Below are positions 22,605 to 32,692 of a stretch of DNA of 64,000 nucleotides, piece by piece. Origin of the DNA: Welwitschia mirabilis (lineage: Eukaryota; Gnetophyta; Gnetopsida; Welwitschiales). The first letter of the stretch is position 1. The number at the start of each line of letters is the position of its first letter. Where the stretch lies: positions 19,123,681 through 19,187,680 of the forward strand of contig JBOZIK010000001.1 of the NCBI GenBank assembly GCA_051453625.1, given 5' to 3'. The notes beneath the pieces are model-generated. The model had not been told where the DNA came from. It worked only from the letters and a program-made list of their open reading frames with translations, and searched no databases. A program made the position numbers and the translations under genes.

Positions 22605-24054
22605 TGACAACATAACAAAAGCAAGAAGACAGAATGCAAATAAATTTCTTCTATTGCAAACAAAGATTCTACAATGAGCTTATAGCATTCGATGGATCAT
22701 TATCTCACATTCCCCCAAACATGGCATAATAGATGCCCTAATAGGCTATTACCTATTGCCTTAAGGGGTCTTAAAGAATTTTAGAAGTAATCAATTTTTA
22801 AACTACCACATGATTCAAAATTTTCTAATAATTTTGACAATTTTTTTTCCTTTTTTTGTTGATTGTGAACAATTGTTAAATGAATGTAATTAACAACCAT
22901 GGAACATCAAGTTAGAATGGACGTCCCTATGCCATATGCCCCTCCTTGATGTGGTAGTTGCCCCTACAACTATGTCTAGATTTGGTACATCTACATAGTG
23001 ATCTTCAAATCATCTCAGAAGTCGATGTTGCCTTGGTCCACATGCTTCTTCCAATAGTATATTACCTAATTCTTTTCGGGCACTAAAATTTATCACCTAT
23101 GCATTTCCCTCATTATGGTAAGTTGGAAGACCTTTCACATTGAATGTGTTATTAATTAGTAGCCATTGTGGAACCTTAGCCTTGTATGCATTACAGCGAA
23201 TCTTTTAATTTTGTGGTTGTCAATTTGGCCTTCTTCACCTCTGGTAATTCCTTCAACTCAAAATCGTTTTCCATCTCATAAATCTCATTAAACAAAGTAT
23301 TTGGATTCAAAATTCCATCAAAACACATAACATCAGCATGTGTTTTCTTTCCTGCCTACAAGACGACTTTAAGAAATAGCTAGTTGCTTTCCTTGACATC
23401 TTCAAATGGATTTTTGAGTACCAAATTCCCTTCTTCCTTGTCATTGTCATCTTATATATGACTAGGTATTGTTCGTCATTGATAGGTTTCCATTGGATCC
23501 ATTTCTTTCGTTAATTTTTGCAACATTTGCAATGTTTCCTTCCATTCCTCTGTTCTCTTGACCATCTTCTACATGGCCTTATCATGTGCCTATGCCTCCC
23601 ATTCCCTTTTCATGACCTATCATGATAGCTTTCTTGTAGAGATCCTTCCCTTAGGTTTCCTACTCATTCATCCTATTATCTTTTGTCATTGCAGTCTCCT
23701 AAACCTTGCTCCAATACTAGTTGATATAGCAAAAGCACAAAGACAAAATGCAAACAAATGTCTTTTACTGTAAGTAAAGATTCTACAATTGAGACCTACA
23801 ACATTTGGCAAATCACATATCCCTCATTTTCCGTAAGCATGCCTTAACAAATGTCATAAGGGGTTATTTATAAGTTGCCTCGAGGGGTCTCAAAAATCAT
23901 TGGAATTAATCAATTTTTAAGGTACTCCACTTTGTACAGTTTTCTAAAAATTTCTATAAAATTTAATTGTTTTTTTGTTTATTGTGAACAACTATTAAAA
24001 GGATGTTATCAAACAATCGTAGGGCACCAAGTTAAAACAGACACTCATGTTCCA
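22605..24054 (-). mobile_element. TRIM-like short copia-type element nested in the copia element
   Basis: Direct repeats 22605-22934 and 23722-24054 (about 330 bp each; shared AAGATTCTACAATxGAGxxx, AATCAATTTTTAA and TATTGTGAACAA) act as LTRs. In minus orientation, TAGTATTGGAGCAAGG next to the right LTR (about 23705-23720) resembles the initiator-tRNA-Met primer site, and a purine tract AAGGAGGGGC (complement of 22938-22947) precedes the left LTR, giving a consistent minus-strand element. The LTRs begin TGG and end TCA in that orientation. The 790-bp inside encodes only a helical Lys/Glu-rich fragment (REWEAxAHDKAM, KRTEEWKETLQMLQKLTKEM) on the minus strand. A 5-bp target duplication is not clear (AATGA follows the right LTR and also occurs at the left junction). 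Confidence 0.6.
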
Positions 24055-24149
24055 AATGACAATGTTCTAAGACTGCTGATCTTCATCCATAGTTGAGGTA
24101 CTATTTACAAGTGAAAGCTAAGTAGAAGATTAAAAAGCAACAACCAATT

Positions 24150-24191
24150 TGTTTGAAATGCAACAAGAAAGGACACGTGAAGGCAAACTGT
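24150..24191 (+). pseudogene. Copia gag zinc knuckle
   Basis: The frame reads CLKCNKKGHVKANC, an intact C-x2-C-x4-H-x4-C knuckle, followed by a short polar stretch and a long pyrimidine tract (about 24270-24331) before the 3' LTR. It is the C-terminal part of the gag interrupted by the nested TRIM-like element. In a complete element protease and integrase would follow; here they are missing. Confidence 0.7.
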
Positions 24192-24955
24192 CAATTGCTT
24201 ACACACAACTATCATTCCACTAATAAGGCTGAATCTTCAAGACGAGTTGGCATCATTGCCAAGGACGATGGTTTTTTTTCTTTCTTTTTCTTTTTCCTTT
24301 TTTTCCTTTTTTCCCTTTTTTTTACTTTTTTGAATTCGAGCTCAGTCATAGTGTATCCTACCTCTAATATGATTTATTGCTTTTGAGCCTCGTGGTGTAT
24401 TCTCCTTCTCTTCTCCCAGCACTTCTTTACCATGATGTAGCCTATGTTAATCATTTTGCACAAGAAGGCTTTGACCGTGTTTATGGTTATTTTAGGGGAA
24501 GGTCCCAGCAAAAGATGACATGTGATGTCAAAAGCAACCTCAAAACATCCTTAGACGTTGAAGATCACATTAGTATTTCAATTACTTTGGATGGATCGAA
24601 ATGATTGATTTATCTTCTAGTAAATTATTAGTGCTTAAAGTCTAATCTTATATTTGAGCTCTTGTGTTATGTTGTAACATTGTCAAAGAAGATTAACCTT
24701 TAGTAGTCCATTTACATGGTGTAATTGAAAGTCAGACCTATAGATAACTGAACAAGCAAATCATGTAATTAAATGGAAAGTGAGATTTAAGGTATCAAGC
24801 TTGGCTTGGTTTATAACACTAATCCTGTTTAAAGCACTGGGTTCCTCACATATTTGGTTAGTTTTGTCTTCTCCTATGGATATTTTGCTCTTCCTTTAAG
24901 GGTTTTGCCATGTATGCTTAATGTATCTTTTTGTTGCCATTAAATATAGCAACAC

Positions 24956-25775
24956 ACGCAGATAATACCTTGCTTTCAGCTATGTTCATAATAGCCTTTT
25001 TACATTTTGTGGTTAGCTCCCAAGTTAATGGAGGCCTCATAAAACAGATAGGTCTTTTGAGATACCCTCACCAATACAACAGTGTCCCATAAAACTATTC
25101 AAAAGAGAAATGTGTCATCACCATTCCCCATGAACATATTCACAAAAGAATTGTCATCGCTAGGAGCATTCCTAGCCCAACCATTAATGTAAACATTACT
25201 TGTGCCCTTAATTCTTTATATGTTGCTTCAGACATTTCTTTTAAGCTAAGTAGGAACACAACAGCATTCTTTGATTCTTCTTTGAACAGAGAATTGCAGT
25301 CAAGGAGCAATACAGGTGGAACATTGATTCATCTGTTGTTGCAGTTACAACAGGTAACTTACCATGGATAGGAATAAAATGAAGCCATTAGACTGCCGCT
25401 ACAATATGAAGGTTATTAAATAACAGATGGACACACAAAATAGAGTATACAGATTATAAAAGTTTATGCATACTGATGGAAACCCAGGGAAAAGAAATAC
25501 TTAGCTAGCCCCATAAAGTATTTGAATCATCTCCTATGAATATAAACATGATTAGAATCTGAATGATATCTGCCAATATGGATTTTAGGGTTTCAGCACA
25601 AAAAAGTTAAGACCACCGGTACACAAGAATTTCAATTTTGAAACAAATCCAAACTGCTCAAAACGTCCTTTACCAGGTATTCCGTTTTATGATTGCATTT
25701 ATCAGAATACCAAAACTTGTTACCTTGTCACCCACCCTACACATCACCGCAGCATCAAGACGGTATCCATTTCCT
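24956..25775. other. Downstream flank of the PPR gene, no certain gene
   Basis: This region probably includes the PPR 3' untranslated region. A minus-strand open segment (about 25330-25160) encodes LKEMSEATYKELRAQVMFTL followed by a hydrophobic run ending in a stop, which looks like a tail-anchor-like fragment. I do not recognise it. It could be chance sequence or a piece of another gene. Confidence 0.3.
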
Positions 25776-27728
25776 TCATGCATTACGTTTTCGAACTCTG
25801 TCTTTCATTTTCCTTGAGAATCTTAAGAAAGCATCTGATATATCCAATTTCCCAGCCATTTTCATTTTCTCTGCTAGTTCTTCGTATATGTTTGGCCTGC
25901 CTGCTCTTGAAAAATCTGCAAGAAACTTATTGGTGTTGAATCTTGGAAGTTTCATGCCTTTGTCAATCATGCTTTCCATGTATGTACAAGCCTCTTGGGA
26001 TCTACCTTCCATGATAAGGCCCCCAATAAATATCGTATATGACTCAAAATCAGGGCAACATCCATTCTTTGCCATCTGGTCCCAAACAGAAAACCCCATC
26101 TCTGGTCTTTTTGTCGAAAAGTACAGCTTCATAAGCATGTTATAAGTGGGAACAGAAGGGACGACATTGCGTTGGACCATTTGATCATACAAATTAGATG
26201 CTTCATCTGGTCTTCTTGAAATTAACATTGCTTTGAAAAGTACGTTATAGATCCTAAAGTCACAAGGAACTTCTTTATCTTTCATTTCTTGGAGAAGCTG
26301 ATAGGCAAGGTTGAATTTCTTTCGAGCTCCAAAACCCTTTATCAAGTAAGCATATACAGCACCATCAGCAGGGTACCCATGTTCCTGCATTTCTGAAAAC
26401 AGTTTCATTGCTTCGGTTATTTTCTTAGCTTTACAAAGACCATGTATAACAATGGTGTAGGATTTCTTATTAGGAATGACATGATTTGCTTTCATTAGTT
26501 CGAAAAGCTTAAGAGCATCATCTATCCTTCTGCAGCTAAAAAGACCCTCCAGCATGATATTGTGGACTAAAATATCTGGTCTAAACCCTTCATCAACCAT
26601 CTCATTCCACAATTTCACTGCCTCTGTCAAATTTCTCACCCTACACCACCCATAAATCAACACACTGTAGGTGTTCCCGTTAGGGATAAGTCTTTCTCTC
26701 ATTCTTTCAAAGAGGGCATGGGCTTCCCGTGCTAACTTTGCTTTGCTCAAGGAAGCCAAGAGAACATTAAAAGTGTTGATATCAGCAAGGAAACCATACC
26801 TTTCCATCGAAGCAAACATCTGAACAGACCTCTTGTACTGCTTCCCTGAACAAAAACCCCTGATGGCAATTTCAAAAGTCTTAATGTTCAGAACATCCCT
26901 TTTCTTTCCCATTTCTTCCAAAAGCTCATTCATCGCCATATACTGCCTATTTTTGGCAAAAATACTCATCATGGTGTTGTATGTCAGAGAATTGTGCAAA
27001 AATCCTGGCTGTTTCCCAGCCCAACTAAAGAAACTGGAAAAAACGTTCCAAAAGAAACATATTCAGAATTCATAAGCAATATAATCAGAGTAAAAGATGA
27101 TAATCCTATCAGAAGAAACAACTGTGAGAAATATACCTGACAAAGACCTAACTGACCTGAAAGCAGGCCTCCAAGCATTGGACAACCTTCGTAAAACATG
27201 ATGCACAAGTGAATGAGACAGATCAACATCGCACTGATCGAGACCAGCCTCAAACCTGCGATTGGAAGCAAAGATCTCTTCCACAACTCCAGATACCCTA
27301 GCAACTTCCTCCAGATTAACAGGAGTATCTTCGATTTCGCGTTTTTCAAACTCTTCGTCAGAGTATTCGCCATTGTTCCCACCAATAGTCCAAGAAAATG
27401 CCCTGGTCAAGAAAGTAGGGCCGAAATTCCACGTCTTACTTCCTAATAACACATTTTGAATACCGTTTTTGCTGCTAGAAAACGTATTTATGCCGGCCAA
27501 GCTTAATCCATAAACAAAATTACAGTGCCAGAGTTTTCTTGCACAGTATCGCTGAATACTTTCATCAGGATTGACACTAGATGCATCAACTAAAAGACGA
27601 TGCGTTTGATAAACGGGAGGGATTCTTAAAGGGTACCCAAAAACCCTATGGAGCAGGAAATATCGGCTCACCATACTCCATTCTTCTGATTTTGGAAGGA
27701 AGCGTCTGCAGATGTTAAGTCGGCGCAT
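25776..27728 (-). CDS. Mitochondrial-type P-class pentatricopeptide repeat protein, intact
   Basis: Two minus-strand exons, 27728-27157 and 27033-25776, join through a 123-bp intron with donor AG|GTCAGT and acceptor TTTTTCCAG|T to give 609 residues. The ATG at 27728-27726 is preceded by an in-frame TAG. The first residues (MRRLNICRRF, rich in Arg, no acidic residue before 14) look like a mitochondrial presequence. Residues about 135-205 form the conserved N-terminal domain ending AFSFFSWAGKQPGFLHN; from about 206 there are ten 35-residue PPR motifs (for example TYSVLIYGWCRVRNLTEAVK), then a helical C-terminus ending in KDRVRKRNA. No E, DYW or SMR domain follows, so it is P class. Proteins of this type bind organellar RNA and act in its processing, stability or translation. 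Order and wording resemble the Arabidopsis AT3G62470/AT5G14820 group (from memory). It is the only apparently functional gene in the window and keeps CpG, unlike its surroundings. Confidence 0.92.
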
Positions 27729-28055
27729 CGTCCTACACTAAGCCACCTTAGATACTGGACTACTGTGCAGAAACATGGTGCATACTTTCTGTAATTCCTC
27801 GAGATTTCCTTTCAACAACAGAGCGCAGCCAGATGATTTTTACATGGAGGGTATCAATAACGATACTGAATGGCTTTGGGTGCTAAATTTTACTAGGGAC
27901 TTGTCCTTGATATTTTTTAATTATAATTTATTTATTGTGANNNNNNNNNNTGAATTTTTGCCTCTAAATTTTTAGAGGAAATTATTTTACTACTATATTA
28001 ATATAAATATACTATGTTTGAGAATAAAAATACAATGCCAGATTGTATCTTCATA
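27729..28055. other. Upstream region of the PPR gene
   Basis: The 5' leader and promoter of the PPR gene would lie here (minus strand), partly hidden by the 10-N gap at 27941-27950. No unambiguous TATA box could be tied to a start site; the sequence turns very AT-rich beyond 27890. Confidence 0.35.
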
Positions 28056-28059
28056 GTAT

Positions 28060-28380
28060 TTGAATAGATGGATATGGAAACCAAAAAAAAGAAAAAGTAA
28101 ATTCGGCTTTACAAATCAGCATGAAAAAGATTTATGGAGTGTGAAAAATTCAAAACTTACACAAGATGAGCTTGCAAAACAGGCTTACAAAGAGATTAAG
28201 TTAGTAAAGAAGCTTGAACAAAGCACCATTTTAGAAGTCTTAAAAAGCAAACAAGAGTTTGAAAATATGGCTTCTAGTAACCTTGAATACAAAAGACGAA
28301 AATATCTTTCTTGTTCAAGAAAGAAAACATGGATTCAAAAAATTGGCTTCGAGTGACATTCAACACAAAAGAAAGTAGTG
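28060..28380 (+). pseudogene. Unrecognised Lys-rich frame with internal repeat
   Basis: The frame 28060-28356 encodes MNRWIWKPKKRKSKFGF and a long charged helix with QDELAKQAYKEIKLVKKLEQ. Near its end QEFENMASSNLEYKRR is followed, one frame over, by HGFKKLASSDIQHKRK, a second copy of the same unit, which points to a frameshift after a peptide-level repeat. No family recognised. A perfect 8-bp hairpin (CTTTCTTG TT CAAGAAAG) lies between the two units. Confidence 0.25.
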
Positions 28381-28781
28381 TATTGCATGTCTAAAAGTTG
28401 ATGCTACACTTGTCAATTGGTTGTTACAGTGTTAACAAGAACGTTTTACATTAGTGGGTGCTATGATAAAAGCAAAAACATAGTCATTTGCTCATCGGTT
28501 GAATATTCTTGCAGAGAGAAGCCGCCTTCCTCCCAAGCCCCACTTCTTTTTTTCCCTTCCAATGGATGGCTTCTATCTGTTCAAGGAGGACACATCTTCA
28601 AGTATTTGAAAACACATGGGAAAATCAAACTATTAGAGCAATGAAGCCATTGAATCAACTAATTGAATATAAGCACAAGAAGTAAGTATCCTCTACAAAA
28701 TATTTTTCAAATTAAAACTAAAACTTATATTTTATTATGTCTATAGACTCTAAGGATGTATTAAACAATTGAAATGTATAT

Positions 28782-28858
28782 GTGATGAGATTTGAACACA
28801 TGAGACTTTTTAGTGACCATACCTCTTCCTTAGGAGTATGACCATTACAATCATCTAA
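28782..28858 (-). repeat. SINE-like tRNA-related head
   Basis: On the minus strand GATTGTAATGGTCA (A-box-like) and TGTGTTCAAATCTC (B-box-like) are about 54 nt apart, as in class II tRNAs and as in the candidate at 18431. It sits just left of the class I SINE copy at 28875. Confidence 0.3.
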
Positions 28859-28874
28859 ATAAATGATTTAATTA

Positions 28875-28980
28875 TGCTTAAGGCCTCATAGTATAATAAC
28901 AAGATCATCCAAAGGTTCAAATTGATGACCTCCTAACTAGAGGATAAGTGTCTTATCAATTGGACTGTTATCCTAAGGGA
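28875..28980 (-). repeat. tRNA-derived SINE, copy 2
   Basis: Reverse complement of this stretch reads CAGTCCAATTGATAAGACAC (A-box region), TATCCTCTAGTTAGGAGGTC (anticodon-like stem), AATTTGAACC (B box) and then ATACTATGAGGCCTTAAG. All parts line up with 20976-21085 at about two thirds identity, with the same head-to-tail spacing. Confidence 0.55.
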
Positions 28981-28989
28981 GAGATGTGG

Positions 28990-30780
28990 TGATGAGAAAG
29001 TTATGTTTTTAAACCTCATTGCATGTATATTTCAATTATTCAATTGCTAAGCATTAAGTTGAAGGAAGAAAGTAAAAAAGACTTACATTACACTAGTTTT
29101 AGCTACAAAAATTTAAAAAAAAAAAGAGTTTTTTTAGGTTATTGTAGAATGCCTGGTTGTTTCAAAAAGAGATATGTAGAAGAATTAGGATTTATTCATG
29201 TTGTTAATTAAAAAAAATGGAAAGATAAAATTATTATTTCAAAGCTATATATCAAAATTTAATTTAAAAATGAGGTTGCAAAATCATCATGATTTGTTTC
29301 TACTGACCCTACTATTGGAAAGCACATTCAGGTCCCTAGTGTATACAGTGAAGATGCTAGGTCAGAAGTGGGCTGATGCCATGGATCTGACACCAGGTCG
29401 GATGCTGCCGTTGGCTTGAATGCTGGGTCAGCTCCTGCAAGCAATTGACTCGGCTTACATATGATGCTGATCGAATGAGGGCAATATATAGCCACATTAA
29501 GCTTCTATTTTTGCCTCATCAAAGATATAACCAATGGATGCTGGCATTGTTGCATATGTCTAAGAATATTATAAGAGAATGCAATTGCAATATGCTTTGA
29601 ATAGAGATGAGATAGAAGAAGAAAACATCTACATGAGTAGTCAATTATAAGTTATATAATTCTCCAAAATAACTTAGCACGATGTTTTTGCAATAACCAT
29701 CAAATACTATTAGAAGCACAATTAAATACTAAGAACTATACCAAATTTAATCATTTTACTTAAAGATGTAGCTACAAAGAACATACAAGTTTTGGAAAAT
29801 AAGAAACATATTAAAGGTGAATTAGTTGCTCAAATGCAAATACTTTATTTAAGAAATGGAATGATTATTGAAACATTTAGATCAAGATAGAGAAAGAGAT
29901 GTGTATGAAGAATTTATAGACAATGCTATCATTTAAATGGTAGTAGCTAGAGAAGAAAATAGAGAAAAAGCATGACAAATAATGAATTTCTTGTGATTGA
30001 TCTTTCCATACTAGAAAAAATTGCTCATATTCATAATGTTAATAAGGCTACTAATGAAATAATGAAAGATGATGGATTAACTATAAAATGTTTGAGAAAG
30101 TTGAATAAAAGCTCAAAGATACATTAGAGAAGGAGGGGGAAAAAAATCTAAGAGATAAAGATTGATAAATCATTTAAAAAAACATAAGAATGCTTGTTAT
30201 ATTATTTCAATGTTGTGTAAGGTAGATATTTAGAATTTTTTATTCTACAAAACAATTGGATGCATATATATTTTGAAACTTTTATATAATGTTCTTTCTA
30301 AATCCATATTTAAAATTTATGTATTATTTAACATCATGGATGGTATATCATTACTTATAAATTAAGTGATTTTGATATATCGTCTTTGTATCATTTAAGA
30401 AAGGATATTAGTATTAATAACACTATTATGTAGAGGGATTAATGTATTATCTTAGTCTTTTAAAATGGTGACTTGACAATATTCATCATTTAGGGATCCA
30501 TTTTAATGAACTATCATAGCATTGTCTTATCCTTTTGAAATGGTGACTTAACTTTTTATGAACTATAAGAATAAAGCTAAAAGCTTTATCTTCACACTAT
30601 CTTATCCTTTTAAAATGTTGACATGTTAATAAAAATTCCTATTTTAATTATACTTAAGAACTAAAAGGTTTTTAAGATTTCTTTTTAAAATTATCATTCT
30701 TTTAATAGCTAATTGTTTATGTATACTTCTCTAACATTCTTAAAGGCTATGATGGACATTACATACTTCAAAATAAGACT
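28990..30780. other. Unassigned AT-rich DNA with a GC-richer patch
   Basis: No intact gene. The patch 29300-29480 is clearly GC-richer and contains related short units (GATGCTAGGTCAG and AATGCTGGGTCAG). A 49-codon open stretch at about 29979-30129 (plus) reads NNEFLVIDLSILEKIAHIHN and continues Lys-rich; it looks coding-like but I cannot assign it. Confidence 0.35.
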
Positions 30781-30789
30781 ATGCCTATT

Positions 30790-30880
30790 ATCATTAGGGA
30801 ATTAAATCTAGGACCTTTAGGTCCATAAGTGTAAAGATGTTCTAATTACCACTTGAACCACTTTTAGGAATTAGTTTTAT
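30790..30880 (-). repeat. SINE-like tRNA-related head
   Basis: On the minus strand AGTGGTTCAAGTGGTAA (A-box-like) and AGATTTAATTCCC (decayed B-box-like) are about 50 nt apart. Weak candidate; no tail shared with the other copies was seen. Confidence 0.25.
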
Positions 30881-30962
30881 ATAATGATCAATTGGTATAA
30901 CGAAACCATAGAAGAATATAAAAGAACTGCTTATTACCTTCTATTGTGATGAAGTTTTTACT

Positions 30963-30967
30963 ATGCT
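30963..30967. other. Left target site duplication of the Ty3 element
   Basis: ATGCT directly before the 5' LTR; partner GTGCT at 51554-51558 after the 3' LTR. Integrase of Ty3 elements makes 5-bp duplications. Confidence 0.6.
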
Positions 30968-32211
30968 TGATGCACTGCCAAATTGTATGTATTTTATGAG
31001 GTGTTATGAACTTTTTGGTAGGGCATTTCTACAGGTTTAGATGTAATTTTGAGGATTATGGAGAGTTGATGGATGATCACTGAAAAGCATAATTCTTGGC
31101 ATAACTAAAGCCATTTCAAGTACATTCTAATGCTCAGTGCTTTCAAGGAAGATCACTAATACTAGAGGTTAGCTTCTCTTGGATTGAAAGGATAAAGAAG
31201 ACTATTGTCTCCTCTGTCATCCCCACAACAGGCAGGACAAGAACACTACATAAGCCACATAGGAATGCTTATGTGGACTGAAGCTGATACCACTGGAGTC
31301 ATCCTTTTTAAAGAGGTGTCATCACCATGATCATCCCCACGATAATCAGGATGATAAACATAATGCATGAACCATCATTCACTTGGTCTTTTCCACAATA
31401 GTTAGGATGACATCTAAAATGGTTAGCTGACTTTCACCCATTTCATCCATTCCTTTCTTAGATTTGAGCATGTTTCTCAGTGCATTTTATGTGACAGTTT
31501 CGCCTTCTTCGCCCTATAAATAAATTCCTCTTTTGACTCTCCTATCCATCTTTATTTACATTAGACATTCTCATGACAAGAGATCGAAGGGCGGGAGATC
31601 CATCTTGTAAGTTACAGAAAGATGTTTCCTTGGTGTTGGGTTGTGCATCCTCCATTGAGGTGTAGCTATTTTGTAACCTAGATGTTGGTTTAATTCTTAA
31701 TATAAACTTTACTTTCTTTTGTGCATTTATACTATTAATTTCCCTTATAGTTTATGTTCTTCTTGATTCGATGTTAGTTTCATTAATGATATAGGTCTTA
31801 AAGGAAACCTTCATTAAGGTTGATGATAGTAGTTTAGAATCATTTTTGCACTACATTTATTCAACTTACTTAATAGCCTAAGTCAGTCTCAGTTAGTGAC
31901 AGTCTCATTGGCTAATCTAGGTTATATAGGACCGATCTTCTTGACACGTTGATTTAGTACTCGGGTAGGTGTTCATGTAGGTTAAGTGCATTTGCATTTC
32001 ATTGCATGTTTACTTTCTTGCATTATTCTTAATTTAGGATACAACATTTTCTCTAAAAATCAATTCTCCTTTTTCTCTCACATGCCTCCAATGGGTTTAT
32101 GACATTTGGGTCACTCCTATTTATACTAGAGTGTTGTATTTTGTAATATATCTATTTTGATTAGCAGGATTTAGTAAGATGTAAAGGACTACAAAAATAT
32201 GCACTACAACA
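30968..32211 (+). repeat. 5' LTR of the Ty3 element
   Basis: Aligned with the split 3' LTR over its full length; matching blocks include CATCCTCCATTGAGGTG, GCCTAAGTCAGTCTCAGTTA and AGCTTCTCTTGG. It carries a TATA-like box at 31514-31522. Many differences between the two LTRs are C/T or G/A transitions, showing long decay since insertion. Confidence 0.85.
31514..31522 (+). promoter_or_regulatory. LTR TATA box
   Basis: CTATAAATA in the 5' LTR is conserved at 50866-50874 in the 3' LTR within a better-preserved pyrimidine-rich context (CGCCCTATAAATAAA / CACCCTATAAATAAA). Probable core promoter of the element. Confidence 0.55.
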
Positions 32212-32214
32212 TCT

Positions 32215-32232
32215 TGGTGCCATTACTAGGGA
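32215..32232 (+). other. Primer-binding site, tRNA-Asp type
   Basis: TGGTGCCATTACTAGGGA lies 3 bp after the LTR. It equals the Tat/Athila primer site TGGCGCCGTTGCCGGGGA except for five C-to-T or G-to-A transitions, most at former CpG positions. Confidence 0.75.
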
Positions 32233-32692
32233 AGGCTACTGAGAAGCATGAGGTTTCATTGCTCAGGTAAGTACATTGAATTTTAGTTTGAATATTTCTC
32301 TATAGTGACATCGCATTTCTATTTAGGAATTGTAGGTTTTCAATTCACAGTTTTCTATTTTTCGTAGTTTTTTAATAAGAGTCTATCGTCCTCTCTGTTA
32401 TCCCTATGACATTGAAAACAATAAACAGAGTATTGCTATTTATTTTCTATCTACAAAATTTTCTTTTAGTTTTTGTTTTAACAATAAAATAATTATCATC
32501 TTCTTTATCGTCCCCATGAAAGGCGGATGACAGCCTTTATTCTATTTTTCTACATTCTATTTTTATGTTATAGTTTTAGTTCAGCTTTCTGCTTTCTATT
32601 TTCATCATCCCCTCTATCGTCCCAATGACCAGAACGATGACTACTAGTTGTTTTTTATTTCATTTTCTATTACTTTCTATTTGAAGAATGTT

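Larger units (their letters stand above)
21445..24955 (+). mobile_element. Ty1/copia LTR retrotransposon with nested insertion
   Basis: Two direct LTR copies, about 21445-21858 and 24630-24955, share blocks such as TTTGAG, CTTGTGTTATG / TTTGTGTAATG, GTCCATTTACAT and AACACTAATCCTGTTTA (with changes). Directly after the first LTR, TTGATATTAGAGAATG (about 21860-21875) is a decayed primer-binding site of the initiator-tRNA-Met type (consensus TGGTATCAGAGC) typical of copia. The internal part holds a UBN2-type gag relic (from about 22073) and a zinc knuckle at 24150-24191, but no protease, integrase or RT. After subtraction of the nested element at 22605-24054 only about 1.3 kb of internal sequence remains, so pol is deleted. 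Confidence 0.65.

Noticed and set aside
26984-27385. Separate minus-strand frame of 133 codons overlapping both PPR exons
   Set aside because: Alternative frame through the intron; the spliced PPR product explains the region fully.
25693-27459. Plus-strand frames of 65-150 codons (for example 25693-26145)
   Set aside because: They lie antisense to the PPR exons and owe their openness to its codon pattern.
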